From Cryoendolithus antarcticus (taxonomy: Eukaryota > Ascomycota > Dothideomycetes > Cladosporiales > Cladosporiaceae), in assembly GCA_002077065.1 (NCBI GenBank), contig NAJO01000020.1, positions 496,001 to 560,000 on the forward strand: a stretch of DNA of 64,000 nucleotides, given 5' to 3'. The notes below the pieces were generated by a model that ran no database searches, was not told the origin of the DNA, and saw only the letters and a list, made by a program, of their open reading frames with translations. A program made the translations under genes and the position numbers. Of the stretch, positions 10,701 to 20,130 are shown piece after piece. Position 1 is the stretch's first letter, and each line of letters begins with the position of its first letter.

Positions 10701-13700
10701 GTCCAACGAGCCTCTGACAAGCGCGACGAATCGGGTTGTCTGGCGTAAAGAGGTATAGCGACTTATTATACGTTGGGTGAGCGCGTAGATAGTCCTTCTG
10801 CGTGACTTTTCGGGCCTGTTCCGCGTCCCAGACTTCCCTTGCGAGGGTTCTCGGGTCGAGCTGATCGAACGGCTTGGAGAACTGTGGGCGGGAATAGAAG
10901 GGATTGGGCTCGCCCTTGAAGACTCGACCTACAGTCTTGCCATACACAGCGCTCCAGAAGCCAGGCGCGGTCGTCCCAAGATGCATAGTCGGGAGACGCT
11001 GCATTCTGGCTGTAGAAGGTTGGCTATCTCCACTGTCCTCGTCTTCGATTTCGTCCAGGAAGTCCTTGACGACTGTAGGGTTAAGCAGCATTTCCGACGC
11101 TGCATTGCCAAAATCTAAGGGATCCTGCCTGCGCGCCTGGCCAAGATTGAATATCCGACTAAGACTCAAAGTGCCGTGACTCGAGCTACCCATTTCCTTC
11201 TGCTGCAGGAAGGACCTCACTTGCTGCAAGCGCTTCTGGTCTTCGCTCACATCGAAATTCTCTTGAATGACAGCAATAAACATATTCAGCACAATGAAGT
11301 TACCGAGGATGAACCAGAGGATGAAGAACGCAGCGCCAATCCAGGCCATGTCCCACGCGACGCTGAATCGTGTGACGTTGTACATGATCACCGTCCAATT
11401 CTCAGATGACAGAATCTGGTACATACCGAGGAAGGCATTGTAGATCGTGGCGAATGTGATGTCTAGCTGAGTCCCGGTGTCATCTTGCTCCGGTAGCGTG
11501 CCACGGAACAGCTGAGTGGCGAATATGGCGGCCAGGAATGTAAGCAGGAATACGAAGAGGATCAAGTTCGCAATACCAGAGACGTGGCGCAAGACTAGCA
11601 TGATCAGGTCTCGCGTGATTCGCACAGCAAGGACGACGCGGTAAATCCGCAGTATCTGGAAGACCGAGAGCCAGGCATATGGCGTGCCAGAGCGATGGAC
11701 GACCGGAAGCTGGAGGACACTAGTAATCACGGCGAGCGTTAAATCGACCCAATTGGTCTTCTGATGTCTGAAGCCTCGCCAGTCGCAAACGAAGCGCAAG
11801 ATGATCTCGCCGTCGAGTACTAAAGTCACGCCAAGCTCAGAAGCGTCAATGAAAGCCGCAAGGCCAGGGCTCATTGTGGAGTGTCGTAGACTCTGTACTA
11901 CCAGGCCATAAACGATGACGGCGATCCAGATCCATTTGGAGTTGCCATAGAATCGCTGCAGTGAGTTGAGTCGCTGCCGCTTCTTTGACGCCTCGTGCGC
12001 CTCCAGGTTAGTAGGTGCGTGGTCTACAGCCATGAACGCACTTCTGCTGCTTTCTTCTCGGATTACCTGGAAAGACGAGGTAATGACAGCAATCAGCAAA
12101 TTGATGAGCCAGAGACTCATGATCATGATGCCGACAGCGTAAAAGATCGCCGCAGCAAGATAGTCGGATTCTGTGAGGTAGTACATGATGTCGGAGAACG
12201 TGTTGCTGGTCATGATGACGAAGACCATCTCCAGCGAATTGCCAATGTTGTCGAAGCTGACGGTGTTGTTGTATGGGTTGCCGCCTTCAACACACCAGCT
12301 GCCGACCGGGCAGATGTACCCTTTGGCCTCATTCGCGCCCCAAATACCATCTGCAGTAAGCCAGGGCTGGTCTGTCTGGTTTGCCGCCTTCCAGCCTCCG
12401 CAGAACTGGAAGCTGCCTATTGCGTTCGAAGTGTAGTTGGCTGTTTGAGGATTCGCTTGACTGCCGTCCCAGACGCAGGTACGTCGCAAGCTCGACTTGA
12501 AGGACTGCACTCCGACGATCGCGAAGAGAAGCCAGAAGAACGAAATGAGAATCGCGACATTGAGCAGAGTTGGCGCAGCGCGTTTGAGAGATCGCAAGAT
12601 CACCAAGGTACCGGAAGTGATGTTCAGCAGTCGCAGAATCCGCAGACAGCTCATCATGCGAAAGACGTACAGCCGGTAGCCCCACTCGATGCCCACCGCG
12701 CCGAGCAAGAAGCTGATCCAGAACGAGACCACAGCGACAAAGTCAAGCCGATTGAAAGAATGGCGGAGGTATGCGCGATGTGCAAGTCGCTTCTTCTGCG
12801 CCGCCCTCGACCCACCTGGGACGTCCTCTGAGCCGACCATGCCTTGTGCGGTGAAAGATCTCAGTAGGCTTGGTGGCGCCGGCTCGTCTGTAAGTGGCAC
12901 ATGGGCATGCTTCATGGAGGGCTTGCGATGAAGGGCAAACATATCGTTAGCTTTCTTGCTAAGTGCGAGACGGAGCCCAAGTCGACGATCGATGGTGCTG
13001 TACTCCTCCGGGTTGAGGATGAATCCCGAGACGATGATCTTGATGGTGGTCTCGATCGTATATACGCCAAAGATACCCAGTAATGTATAGTCAGTCCACT
13101 TATTTCCCGAGGTTGACGGTCGAGGGTCAGTATACACATCGCGCGCAGCATCAACCGCTAAAACCACTGCCTGTACAACGATGAGTAGCAAGATGAGGGG
13201 TTCGATGATCGGGTTCACTAGGAATTCCAGCAGTCCCTTTCGAACACGGCTGTCCTTCGTGAAAATGCCGAGTGATTTGCCACGAAGCGGGTTCCAGTCT
13301 CTCGCTGGCAGCTCGGCCAACATCTGCACTGAGACTGGAGAAGGCGTCTTCTCGATTGTAGGTGAGCTGTGACCATCCAGGTTGTGCAACTGAATATTTT
13401 GTTCGCCTAATGGTGTCGTTGGAGCAGGTTCATCTGAATCTGCCTTTACGGAAGACTTGCGCCTCACTTCAGGTTCCACCTCAGGCTCGTGACTCAGATT
13501 GACGACTCGCTGTGACATCTTTCGCAACATCGTGCCTGTCCGTTGCAGCGACAGACCTCGCGATGATGGTGACAGTGATCGTTTGCGGCCTGAAGGTGAG
13601 TCGCCGACTGAGGACCCGGTGGCATGTGAGCCATCTTCGAGATCATGCAGATCATCTCCCAGCCGGGCACCATTGTCACTTCGGCCTCTCGAGTGTCGTT

Positions 13701-14463
13701 GCGAACGCTTAGGTCGAAGTGATGAAGGGAACTTGACACTCAAGTGCGAGCTTGATCTTCGATCTCTGTCGTGGCGTTGTCCATGTGGGGTGCTGGGAGA
13801 CAGCAGATCTGATGTATGTCGTTGCGCATTATCATTGAGTGGTACGGTGTCGTCCTCATCATCATCGTGGCCCCCTGGCGAGAAGAATTCCGGTCCATCG
13901 TTCAACGTCACAGGCAGTGTGCCTGTGGCGCTCTCTGCTGACGTGCTCAGTCGTGGTAAGATATCTCGTGAAGCGCGTGCACCTCGTGAGTTTCGTGGTG
14001 GCGTATCCTCAACATCATCGTGTTGCTCCTCCTCGGGCGATAGCGGTCCAGCATTAAAGCTCAACCCAGCAAACCCGATTGCCGCCTGAAACGCGCCTGT
14101 ATCTAGTATTGGCGAGAACGGCGCCTCGTCCTCCTCATCTGGTACTCTCTCCCGCTCTCCTGACGGCGAGGACACGAACACCTGTGGAGAGAGTGGTCCA
14201 CCTGTTCCTCCAGTGCGCAGTGGTGGGCTGGGCGATCCCTCTCGTATTGGCGCATATCGTCCATCTCGTTCCCGACGTGCTGCAGCCTGACGATTGCTCG
14301 CAAACAAGGCCCTACCTCGATCGCTGAGCGTGCGCCGGTGCGTGTCGTTCCTATTCAGATCCGTCGTGATAGGTAGTCCGCTCGGCCCAAGCGTCTGAAG
14401 TGGAATGCCATTGTCGGAGTGTCCACGGCGATGCTGCGACCCTTCATCCCCTTCTGATGCCAT
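7732..14463 (-). CDS. cch1: Voltage-gated calcium channel alpha subunit Cch1
   Basis: Pore subunit of the fungal high-affinity Ca2+ uptake system, acting with Mid1 at the plasma membrane upstream of calcineurin. One uninterrupted exon encodes 2243 aa; ATG at 14463 is the first in frame (the frame extends upstream only from a TTG). Residues 1-390 are a Ser/Arg-rich cytosolic tail. Four six-helix repeats follow, each with an Arg-containing S4-like helix (for example FRMMSCLRILRLLN, VFQILRIYRVVLAVR). The pore-loop positions read N754 (MTSNTFSD), E1021 (SSENWTV), E1496 (SQEGWVD) and E1785 (GEGWNQV), so the filter is N-E-E-E. An EF-hand-like loop, DPDGSGYISKEV, is at 1875-1886 after repeat IV. The C-terminus is Ser/Pro/Gly-rich. 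Length matches fungal Cch1 (about 2000-2300 aa). Confidence 0.96.
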   Translation of the reverse strand: MASEGDEGSQHRRGHSDNGIPLQTLGPSGLPITTDLNRNDTHRRTLSDRGRALFASNRQAAARRERDGRYAPIREGSPSPPLRTGGTGGPLSPQVFVSSPSGERERVPDEEDEAPFSPILDTGAFQAAIGFAGLSFNAGPLSPEEEQHDDVEDTPPRNSRGARASRDILPRLSTSAESATGTLPVTLNDGPEFFSPGGHDDDEDDTVPLNDNAQRHTSDLLSPSTPHGQRHDRDRRSSSHLSVKFPSSLRPKRSQRHSRGRSDNGARLGDDLHDLEDGSHATGSSVGDSPSGRKRSLSPSSRGLSLQRTGTMLRKMSQRVVNLSHEPEVEPEVRRKSSVKADSDEPAPTTPLGEQNIQLHNLDGHSSPTIEKTPSPVSVQMLAELPARDWNPLRGKSLGIFTKDSRVRKGLLEFLVNPIIEPLILLLIVVQAVVLAVDAARDVYTDPRPSTSGNKWTDYTLLGIFGVYTIETTIKIIVSGFILNPEEYSTIDRRLGLRLALSKKANDMFALHRKPSMKHAHVPLTDEPAPPSLLRSFTAQGMVGSEDVPGGSRAAQKKRLAHRAYLRHSFNRLDFVAVVSFWISFLLGAVGIEWGYRLYVFRMMSCLRILRLLNITSGTLVILRSLKRAAPTLLNVAILISFFWLLFAIVGVQSFKSSLRRTCVWDGSQANPQTANYTSNAIGSFQFCGGWKAANQTDQPWLTADGIWGANEAKGYICPVGSWCVEGGNPYNNTVSFDNIGNSLEMVFVIMTSNTFSDIMYYLTESDYLAAAIFYAVGIMIMSLWLINLLIAVITSSFQVIREESSRSAFMAVDHAPTNLEAHEASKKRQRLNSLQRFYGNSKWIWIAVIVYGLVVQSLRHSTMSPGLAAFIDASELGVTLVLDGEIILRFVCDWRGFRHQKTNWVDLTLAVITSVLQLPVVHRSGTPYAWLSVFQILRIYRVVLAVRITRDLIMLVLRHVSGIANLILFVFLLTFLAAIFATQLFRGTLPEQDDTGTQLDITFATIYNAFLGMYQILSSENWTVIMYNVTRFSVAWDMAWIGAAFFILWFILGNFIVLNMFIAVIQENFDVSEDQKRLQQVRSFLQQKEMGSSSHGTLSLSRIFNLGQARRQDPLDFGNAASEMLLNPTVVKDFLDEIEDEDSGDSQPSTARMQRLPTMHLGTTAPGFWSAVYGKTVGRVFKGEPNPFYSRPQFSKPFDQLDPRTLAREVWDAEQARKVTQKDYLRAHPTYNKSLYLFTPDNPIRRACQRLVGPGRGSERIQGAAPNPMLWYISSAFLYVAIVAMVLIACITTPLYQKEYFDKHGYITMNWFMLADIGFAALFTIEAVIKVIADGFFFTPNAYLRSSWGFIDGVVLVTLWTNVIASLYGPGDGSRAVGAFKALRALRLLNVSDSARDTFHSIIVLGGWKVVSAAFVSLSLLIPFAVYGLNLFAGQMMSCNDGNDSIYNLTDCVGEFISSPYGWDVLAPRVVENSYFDFDSFGGSLFILFQIVSQEGWVDVMNAAESITGIFTQPSLFASQGNAIFFVVFNLLGAVFVLTLFVSVFMRNYTEQTGVAFLTTDQRSWLELRKLLRQVAPSKRPNHKKEVASWQKWCYRRATTKTGGWQRGVTVVLCLHLALLCTEYYPEPKWWSITRDIIFMAFTLLYIANIVIRIIGLSWTRFRKSAWDVFSLIAVSATFIFTVLLWVNLENTNFAQVHKIFLVSLALLLIPRNNQLDQLFKTAAASLTSIVNLLATWFVLFLVFAIALTQTFGLTRFAKNETGNINVRTVPKALILLFRTSVGEGWNQVMEDYASVVPPYCTVGEKFYDGDCGSPEWARAIFILWNILSMYIFVNLFISLIYESFSYVYQRSSGLSIISREEIRRFKQAWAEYDPDGSGYISKEVFPRFLGELSGVFEMRIYDGDYTVGALIASCRKQTLYRTTSLPLDGASIHESNEIDLEKLNAKLNEIPVHEIRRRRARMNIFYEEILNSADLDRGIPFNALLMILAHYKVINDNKSLKLDEFLRRRARLQRVEEAVNRNVVAGFFDTLYWSRKFRRAIDGKQAARMTAVPTFGVPEIFVHDMEGNDISQAKAFTNIPSVSVTPVDGENPWDAPGPSSLGIDRFPSGSGTGSDAGSHAPSSGEAAGGLRNRSSSIQMSPQPSPTTESFPTYLRPSHRPSASQSSIQPDWHFAAALDNAGTGVSPPGSPRSSEGGARSRAGSAVSQGDMMGMFGSSAWGESVRRSATQRKGSEGRSPGAG

Positions 14464-14983
14464 GGAGCTTGTCAAGCATACGGAGTGTTCCTCTAGGCTA
14501 TCGCATCCTGCGTGGCATTAGGAGATAGTCGTCGGGGGTTATGGTGAGATCCGGCGCATTGGAGACGTCGATGTTGTGATGCTCGTGGTAAAACGAGTGA
14601 TGGATATTGCGTAGGGGTTGTATGATATCGCGGCTCGCTTGGATCAGTCCTCTCAACATCAGCCGTGACAATCGTAAGACCAGGCAAACCAGCTGAATGT
14701 TCGATGTTTCTCAATGTTTCCCCAACCGCGCTGATGTTTCGATACAACGTAGCGTGTGCACGGCCCAATTATCAGCCAGACCAGACTTCAGCACCGCCAC
14801 AGGTCCCCTATCGCTACACTATCTGACTGACTGCAACGATGTAGTACGCTTCAACCTCTCACGCATGTGGCCAGACGATTGGGGTAGAAGATAAGCATCA
14901 TATCCCGCTCTGGTACCTTGAGACTTTGTCCTCAATCACTCACTCCATCGAACATTCTCTAGGTATCTTAGACAACCAAGATC
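14464..14983. promoter_or_regulatory. Divergent promoter region, cch1 / DCG1-like
   Basis: A 520-bp spacer between the two start codons. It contains the heptamer ATGTTTC three times at 14704, 14714 and 14734, spaced exactly 10 and 20 bp (one and two helical turns); two copies extend to GATGTTTC. No TATA box is obvious. Phasing suggests same-face binding of one factor; the factor is unknown. Confidence 0.4.
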
Positions 14984-15771
14984 ATGTCTGCCCACCGGAT
15001 CCTCGTGATCAACCCCAATACCACGGTGGCAATGACCGATGCCCTCAGGCCCTTGATCAATGGTCTCAAGTACGAGAGCGTAAGTCCAGGCAGCTCGGTC
15101 TCATTCCTCGCCTTTCTCATCGTCAGTCCCAGACATCTTTCACATTCTACACCGCTCCCTCCGGCGTCCCCTCAATCAATAACGAAGACGACGCTGCTGT
15201 CTCCCTCGATGGGTGCTTTCCCAGCCTGTCCCCTATCCTCCACACCCACGATGCTTTCTTGGTCTGCTGTTACTCGAAACACCCACTCGTGGATCATCTT
15301 CGCGAGTCTCTCGCCACTGTGGGCTTGCACCATAAGCCAGTCACAGGGATTTTCGAAGCGAGCGTTTCTAGCGCGCTGCAGTCTGTTGGTATGCATGATA
15401 GGTTTGGTATCGTGAGCACGGGCTCGCAGTGGCAGGAGATATTGAACGATGCCGTATATGCCTACTTAGGGTGTGCGAGTAGTTCACGCTTCACAGGTAC
15501 GGCTACGACTGGACTGGATGCGGATCAGCTGCACAAGGCACCGAGGGAGGAGCTTGAAACGCGGATGAGGGACGCAACGAAGTCCTTGCTCGCGGCGGGT
15601 GCAAGGGCAATCTGTCTGGGTTGTGCGGGCATGGCAGGCATGGATGAGATCGTCAGGAGGGCTTGTGTGGAAGAGTTAGGGGAGATGGAAGGAACGAAGA
15701 TCGTGATCGTTGACGGCGTCGTTGCTGGAGCTATTTGGCTGGAAGGGATGCTGAGGGCGACGAGGCAGTGA
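14984..15771 (+). CDS. DCG1-like Asp/Glu/hydantoin racemase family protein
   Basis: Exons 14984-15079 and 15133-15771 give 244 aa; an acceptor at 15126 instead of 15132 is also in frame and would add two residues. The donor is GTAAGT. The protein starts MSAHRILVINPNTT, the hallmark of the DCG1/hydantoin racemase family, and carries the two conserved Cys regions, VCCYSKHPLVDH and ICLGCAGM, that supply the racemase acid/base cysteines. FYTAPSGVPSINN is also typical of fungal DCG1. Family members act in nitrogen catabolism; yeast DCG1 lies in the allantoin cluster, but the true substrate is unproven. No allantoin or hydantoin genes are adjacent. It is divergent from cch1. Confidence 0.88.
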
Positions 15772-16058
15772 AGCTGACCGTGAAGCTTGATTGCCGAATG
15801 AACGAAAGTTGCTCACATCGTCAGACGTGATGAACTCTTGTCGTGTAACGCTGTACACGCAACTCACGAAGACGCACAGCCCTACGAAGTGGCGGCTAGG
15901 CGAGCTGCATGACATCTCACCGCGCGGCAAAATTTCGGTGACAAACTTGTGTCGAACGGGAAAACCGACGTCTACAATTAACTTAATGATGCCGTTCATA
16001 TTCGACTCAAGGTCACCGGACCTCACGTGTGCCGGAGAGCCGCAGACGCACTCCTCAC

Positions 16059-16877
16059 ATGGAGCCAGCCACTCAGCCACCGTCCGAGGCACTTCGCATC
16101 CGAGTTGATGCCGCTCTCGACGCCTTTCGACAACGAGTCTACGAAAGTAACTATGCAGAGTTCAAGCACGTGTTAGAGTGGGCTCACACTCAGTTCGACC
16201 CCATTGACTATGACGACCAAGACGAGCCCGTGGAAGACCAGCTCGAGGCACGTTTCGACACAGTATACGACGAGTACTTCCATGAAGGTCTATACCACCC
16301 GATCGCTCACGCTGAGTTCGCCAATCTTGTGCATGGTGCCAATATCGACGAGCTGGCCGGTCCACACATTGCACGGCCATTCGTACCTAATGGCACGACG
16401 ACGCCTCCTGATTCAGAGGCTTTCGCATCGCGTTATCAGGAGCTGCAGAGTAAGGTGAGTGCTGCTGCAATCGCAGGCGAAGACGCATCGCTGCCGAACG
16501 AATATCGCGTGATAATGAGTCTCGCTGAGACGATACTGCCGTGTGGTACCTCGAAAGCCTCGAACGTCTTGACTCTTTGCTGTTGCTTGCAGCCGCTTTA
16601 CAGCGTTGAAGTCCCTGCGCTGCCAGAACTTATCGACCGACTCGGACTAGGGTCAGAGGACTGGATTGTCTACGCAGGCTGCATCACTGGGAGCGAGTCC
16701 TACGACAATATGACGACTTGCGGCTTGGTTCTATGCGAACAGAAGCGTGGCAGTCGCGATGGCAGACGCAAGGCTTGGCGGATCTTCGTTATTCGTAATA
16801 ACAGCGAGGCGGAGGATCATGAGTCGTTTGAGACGTTCCTCGAGTGGTATTGCGAGTATGGCAGGAGAGATTGGTGA
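16059..16877 (+). CDS. Conserved hypothetical protein, acidic
   Basis: ATG at 16059 (MEPATQPPSEALRIR). The frame is open to 16877 (272 aa), but splice signals inside suggest an intron whose length is a multiple of three. Acceptor TTGCTTGCAG at 16592 pairs with donor GTGATA at 16509 (84 nt) or with the consensus donor GTGAGT at 16455 (138 nt); both keep frame, giving 244 or 226 aa. The Cys-rich stretch that would be removed (LTLCCCLQ) looks unlike the rest. The body is acidic with alpha-helical character (FKHVLEWAHTQFDPIDYDDQDE; SFETFLEWYCEYGRRDW end). No family recognised, no signal peptide and no membrane segment. Confidence 0.6.
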   Translation: MEPATQPPSEALRIRVDAALDAFRQRVYESNYAEFKHVLEWAHTQFDPIDYDDQDEPVEDQLEARFDTVYDEYFHEGLYHPIAHAEFANLVHGANIDELAGPHIARPFVPNGTTTPPDSEAFASRYQELQSKVSAAAIAGEDASLPNEYRVIMSLAETILPCGTSKASNVLTLCCCLQPLYSVEVPALPELIDRLGLGSEDWIVYAGCITGSESYDNMTTCGLVLCEQKRGSRDGRRKAWRIFVIRNNSEAEDHESFETFLEWYCEYGRRDW

Positions 16878-17173
16878 GCTGAATAGCTCTCTCGCGGCCC
16901 CGTGGTACAAGACATACGTATGGCGCGGAGTATAGTAGTATGGTATCTTTGGCGTGTATACCCTGGCGCAAGAACAACGAAAACGAATAGTGTAGAGCAT
17001 AGAAAGGTGAACGGGAAGATGTGGTCTACATCGTGCCTTCGATTCACGTTCTTACCTCTTCCTCCGACAGCCGAGTTTTCTCCGCTTCACATGTGATAAT
17101 GCTTGTAGAGGAAGCTCTTCGTCCCAGAACGTTCAAACTTGTCTGCTTCGCGGATTCATTCTCTTTCATCTTG

Positions 17174-19564
17174 ATGGCGAAGAAGAAGTCTGGCGCACCT
17201 AATGGGTCGCTAGACCCGCAGCCAGGCCCTGGTCTAGTCATTTGCAGGAACAAGTACGTATGTACCACCTTTTCGCAGACTTTATCATATCTTGTCCTTG
17301 CGTCGTCTGGTCTGACGAGTTCTTAGGCACTGGCGCTACATCTCTTCGTTCCACGGACCATGGCTTCAACTCCCACCCGAGATCTTGGCCTCTTTGGCCC
17401 AGCAGAACTGGACGATGCCAGCCCCTCGCCTGGTTGATCCCTCCGTGTTCTACGATGTCGTCAAGATTCGACGCTATGTCGACGAGGCAGCTCAGGACTC
17501 TGTACGAGCTTCAACGGGAGTCTCGAACACCGCAATGACTGGCCGTATGGACTACTTTGGCGCAGGTGGAGGTCCAAGTAGCACGCTGAGCAAAGAGCGG
17601 ATCTTCAAGATACGGCAGAAAGCAGTAAAGCTGTTGAGCAGTGCCTTCGCGCTGGATGAAGTTGCAGCAAGTGTGGCTACAATGCAAGCTACAAGTACAG
17701 TCGAAGACGTAGGCGGCATTGTGCTTAAGCGGGAGTCAAGCAATACCGGTACGGACAGGTGCATGTAGAGGATTGGCTTTGCGAGCTGACAGTGCACACG
17801 ACAGACGCGAGATATGTGCACTTCTTCCACGAAAGGATCCCGTCGAGGGCGATGGAGCACTACACTCCTCTCGACCCTCTGAATGGAATCATCTCAGCAT
17901 TGCCAACGGAGCTGCAAGCTCCGCCGTTGCGGACTAGAGCGCTTGTTCAAATCTTCAAGAAGCAGTGGGAAGGTGCGATTTTGGACCTGACCGCGGCTTT
18001 GCGCATTACGGAAGAGCTTCGACTGATGCACAAACCCGATCAGCAACAACTTGAGCTGGCCAGCAGGATGCGCGACGAGAAAGATGCGTGGAATAAGAGC
18101 AATCGCGACTGGCGATCTGTACCACCACTGAAGGATGAGGATCAGCCTAAAAGTCTGGAGAAGCAGTTGCTATTCAATCGAGGAGGTGTGTACCTCACAC
18201 TGGCATGTCAAAGCGTTGGTGCTGCGCTTGATGGTCTAGCTGAGTATCAAACCGCGCAAGAGTCGGGCGAGACTAATGGTGTGGAGGCGAAACAGCAGAC
18301 CGAGCGGCTAGAGGCGCGTAAGAAGGTCAAGGGCTACGCGAAGCGCGCCTTGAAGGACTACACAGCATTCATCGCACACTTCGATTACACGCCAGGTGTG
18401 CCGTTCGAGACCACGAATGAAATCATGCGTCGGGTCTACGATCTTGCAAATGGGAGCAAGACACAGCCACAAACTGCAAAGAACCGCCTGATCGAGCTCA
18501 ACGGCAGCGATGACGACTCCAGCATCGGTGAAGGGACCAACGGCGCCAGTGGCGGGTCTACAGCACTGATCAAACGCGACGACGAGAGGTCAAATTCGTC
18601 TGATCATTCCAATATGCCATGGCTGAACTTTCCTGCACCGAAGATCTACCCAGCTAGCGCACTTTTCGCGGAGAAGGCACCGCCAGACTTACCTGCGATC
18701 CAGGACACTAAACCGCAACCTCGTGATTCACTCCACGAAGCCTTTGGCAGCAGTCGTGAAGCAGTCACGTACCATCCTCTGCTCACCGATGCGCTACACT
18801 CCATTCTCCTCGCCCACGCGCTTCTCCAGACCAGCCCGACTGAGCTGCTCCGCCATGCAACGAATGCCGCGCGTCTCGCACGCATAGCAGATGGCTACCC
18901 TATCTTCCAAGCTGCCCGCTCTCCAGCTCGCGCAGACTGGATCGAAGTCTTGCGTCGAGCAAACAACTGGCTCGGTCTCCCTGCATCATGGCAACGTCTC
19001 TGCGCTCCAGCTCCGCTGCCCGAAGCTGCAGGCGGATGGGCGAAGGAAAATGGCACGGGCAATGTCGTCGCCTCAAAGCGCGTACGGGTTGAGCGTCAAG
19101 ACGAGACACCAGAGCAGAAGCGCGAGCGCATCAAGCAGGAGAGCATCATTGACGCGTTGTCCGACGATAGGGTTGTTGATGAGGCCTCCTTCCAGCAGGC
19201 TGTACGGGCCCGCGAGCGTAGGGCTATGGAGGATGAGCAGGGGCTGTCTAGTCCGTTGAAGGACAAGAAGTTCGCTGCTTCTTGTGAGGATGACACGGAA
19301 GCTAGTACGGAGAGCTTACCTCAACAGCAGCCGCCTAAGCGGTGGGCACAAGATGAGGGTGGAAAGGAGTATCCTATCTCCACAGAGCGAGCTGAGGCGG
19401 TCGCGCGATGGGTCAAAGAAGCGCCATTGAGCGTTGCAGGTGGCAAAAAAAAGAGGCCAACAAGGAAGAGGAAGCCTGGTGGCGACGCTACTAACGGACT
19501 CGCAGGTAGTGTGGCAGACTTGTCGGTCGCTGATGATGGCAACAAGGACGAAGAGGTGGATTGA
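17174..19564 (+). CDS. Conserved fungal hypothetical protein with TPR-like helices
   Basis: Exons 17174-17253, 17327-17748 and 17805-19564 give 753 aa; introns of 73 and 56 nt have donors GTACGT and GTACGG and CTGAC branch points. It starts MAKKKSGAPNG. The second exon begins HWRYISSFHGPWLQLPPEIL and continues through a helical region (LDEVAASVATMQATSTVEDV); the second junction restores TDARYVHFFHERIPSR. Helix pairs such as RTRALVQIFKKQWEGAILDL and LLFNRGGVYLTLACQ resemble tetratricopeptide repeats. The C-terminal third is polar with a basic KKKRPTRKRKP stretch near the end, a possible nuclear signal. This architecture is widespread in filamentous ascomycetes as an uncharacterised protein; no reaction is proposed. 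Confidence 0.82.
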
Positions 19565-20130
19565 TGCAGACTTTCACACCGCTGCTGCAGCGGAAGCCGC
19601 GCTAGTCTTCGCTCATACTCTGCCACTACTCGATCAATGCGTAAGCCTGAGGCACAGCAAGCAGCTGTCTCACAATGTGTACAAACATCAGCGTCCATTC
19701 GCACTTCATTTCCCCGAACCTTCCTTCTTCGGCTCCACCCACTGCCGAACCTCATGTCTTGGCACCGTCACCCCCGCACGATCACGCAGATGCAACCTCA
19801 CTTGCAAGCATTCTCCACACAGTCAAGGCGGGTGACAGCAACGGCGTGTGGAGGGCATCCGTCTTGGGTCCCAGCACTCATGTATCTGAACCTTGGCTAA
19901 TCTGCAGAGCCGTGTCATCTGCTGCACGCCGCTGTCTCGAGGCAGACCGATGTCATACTGGCCTCTTGATCGACAGCATGACACCCCCAATCACCGGCTA
20001 CTCTTCGGTCATGGTCAATGAGGAGGCACAGAGTACCTATGGGTGGTACATGTAAGGTGTAGTATCGTCTCTGTTCTTTCTTTGTGGCTTTCATCGCTTG
20101 CAGTGACCACTAATTTGAGCAGCCGCTAAT
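19565..20130. other. Intergenic, upstream of MFS transporter
   Basis: A frame without ATG at 19675-20055 has no family features and is probably chance. Just before the MFS start there is a possible 5'-UTR intron (GTAAGG at 20054 to CTTGCAG at 20103). Otherwise nothing is seen. Confidence 0.4.

Noticed and set aside
11995..12831. 278-codon ORF antisense to cch1
   Set aside because: Shadow of the cch1 reading frame; His/Asp/Glu/Arg-rich composition typical of reverse-strand frames.
17695..17729. 35-nt intron in the TPR-like gene
   Set aside because: Keeps frame, but removes a helix (MQATSTVEDV) that fits the protein; the 56-nt intron at 17749-17804 with a CTGAC branch is much better.
19675..20055. 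126-codon frame before the MFS gene
   Set aside because: No ATG start and no family; probably chance in the spacer.
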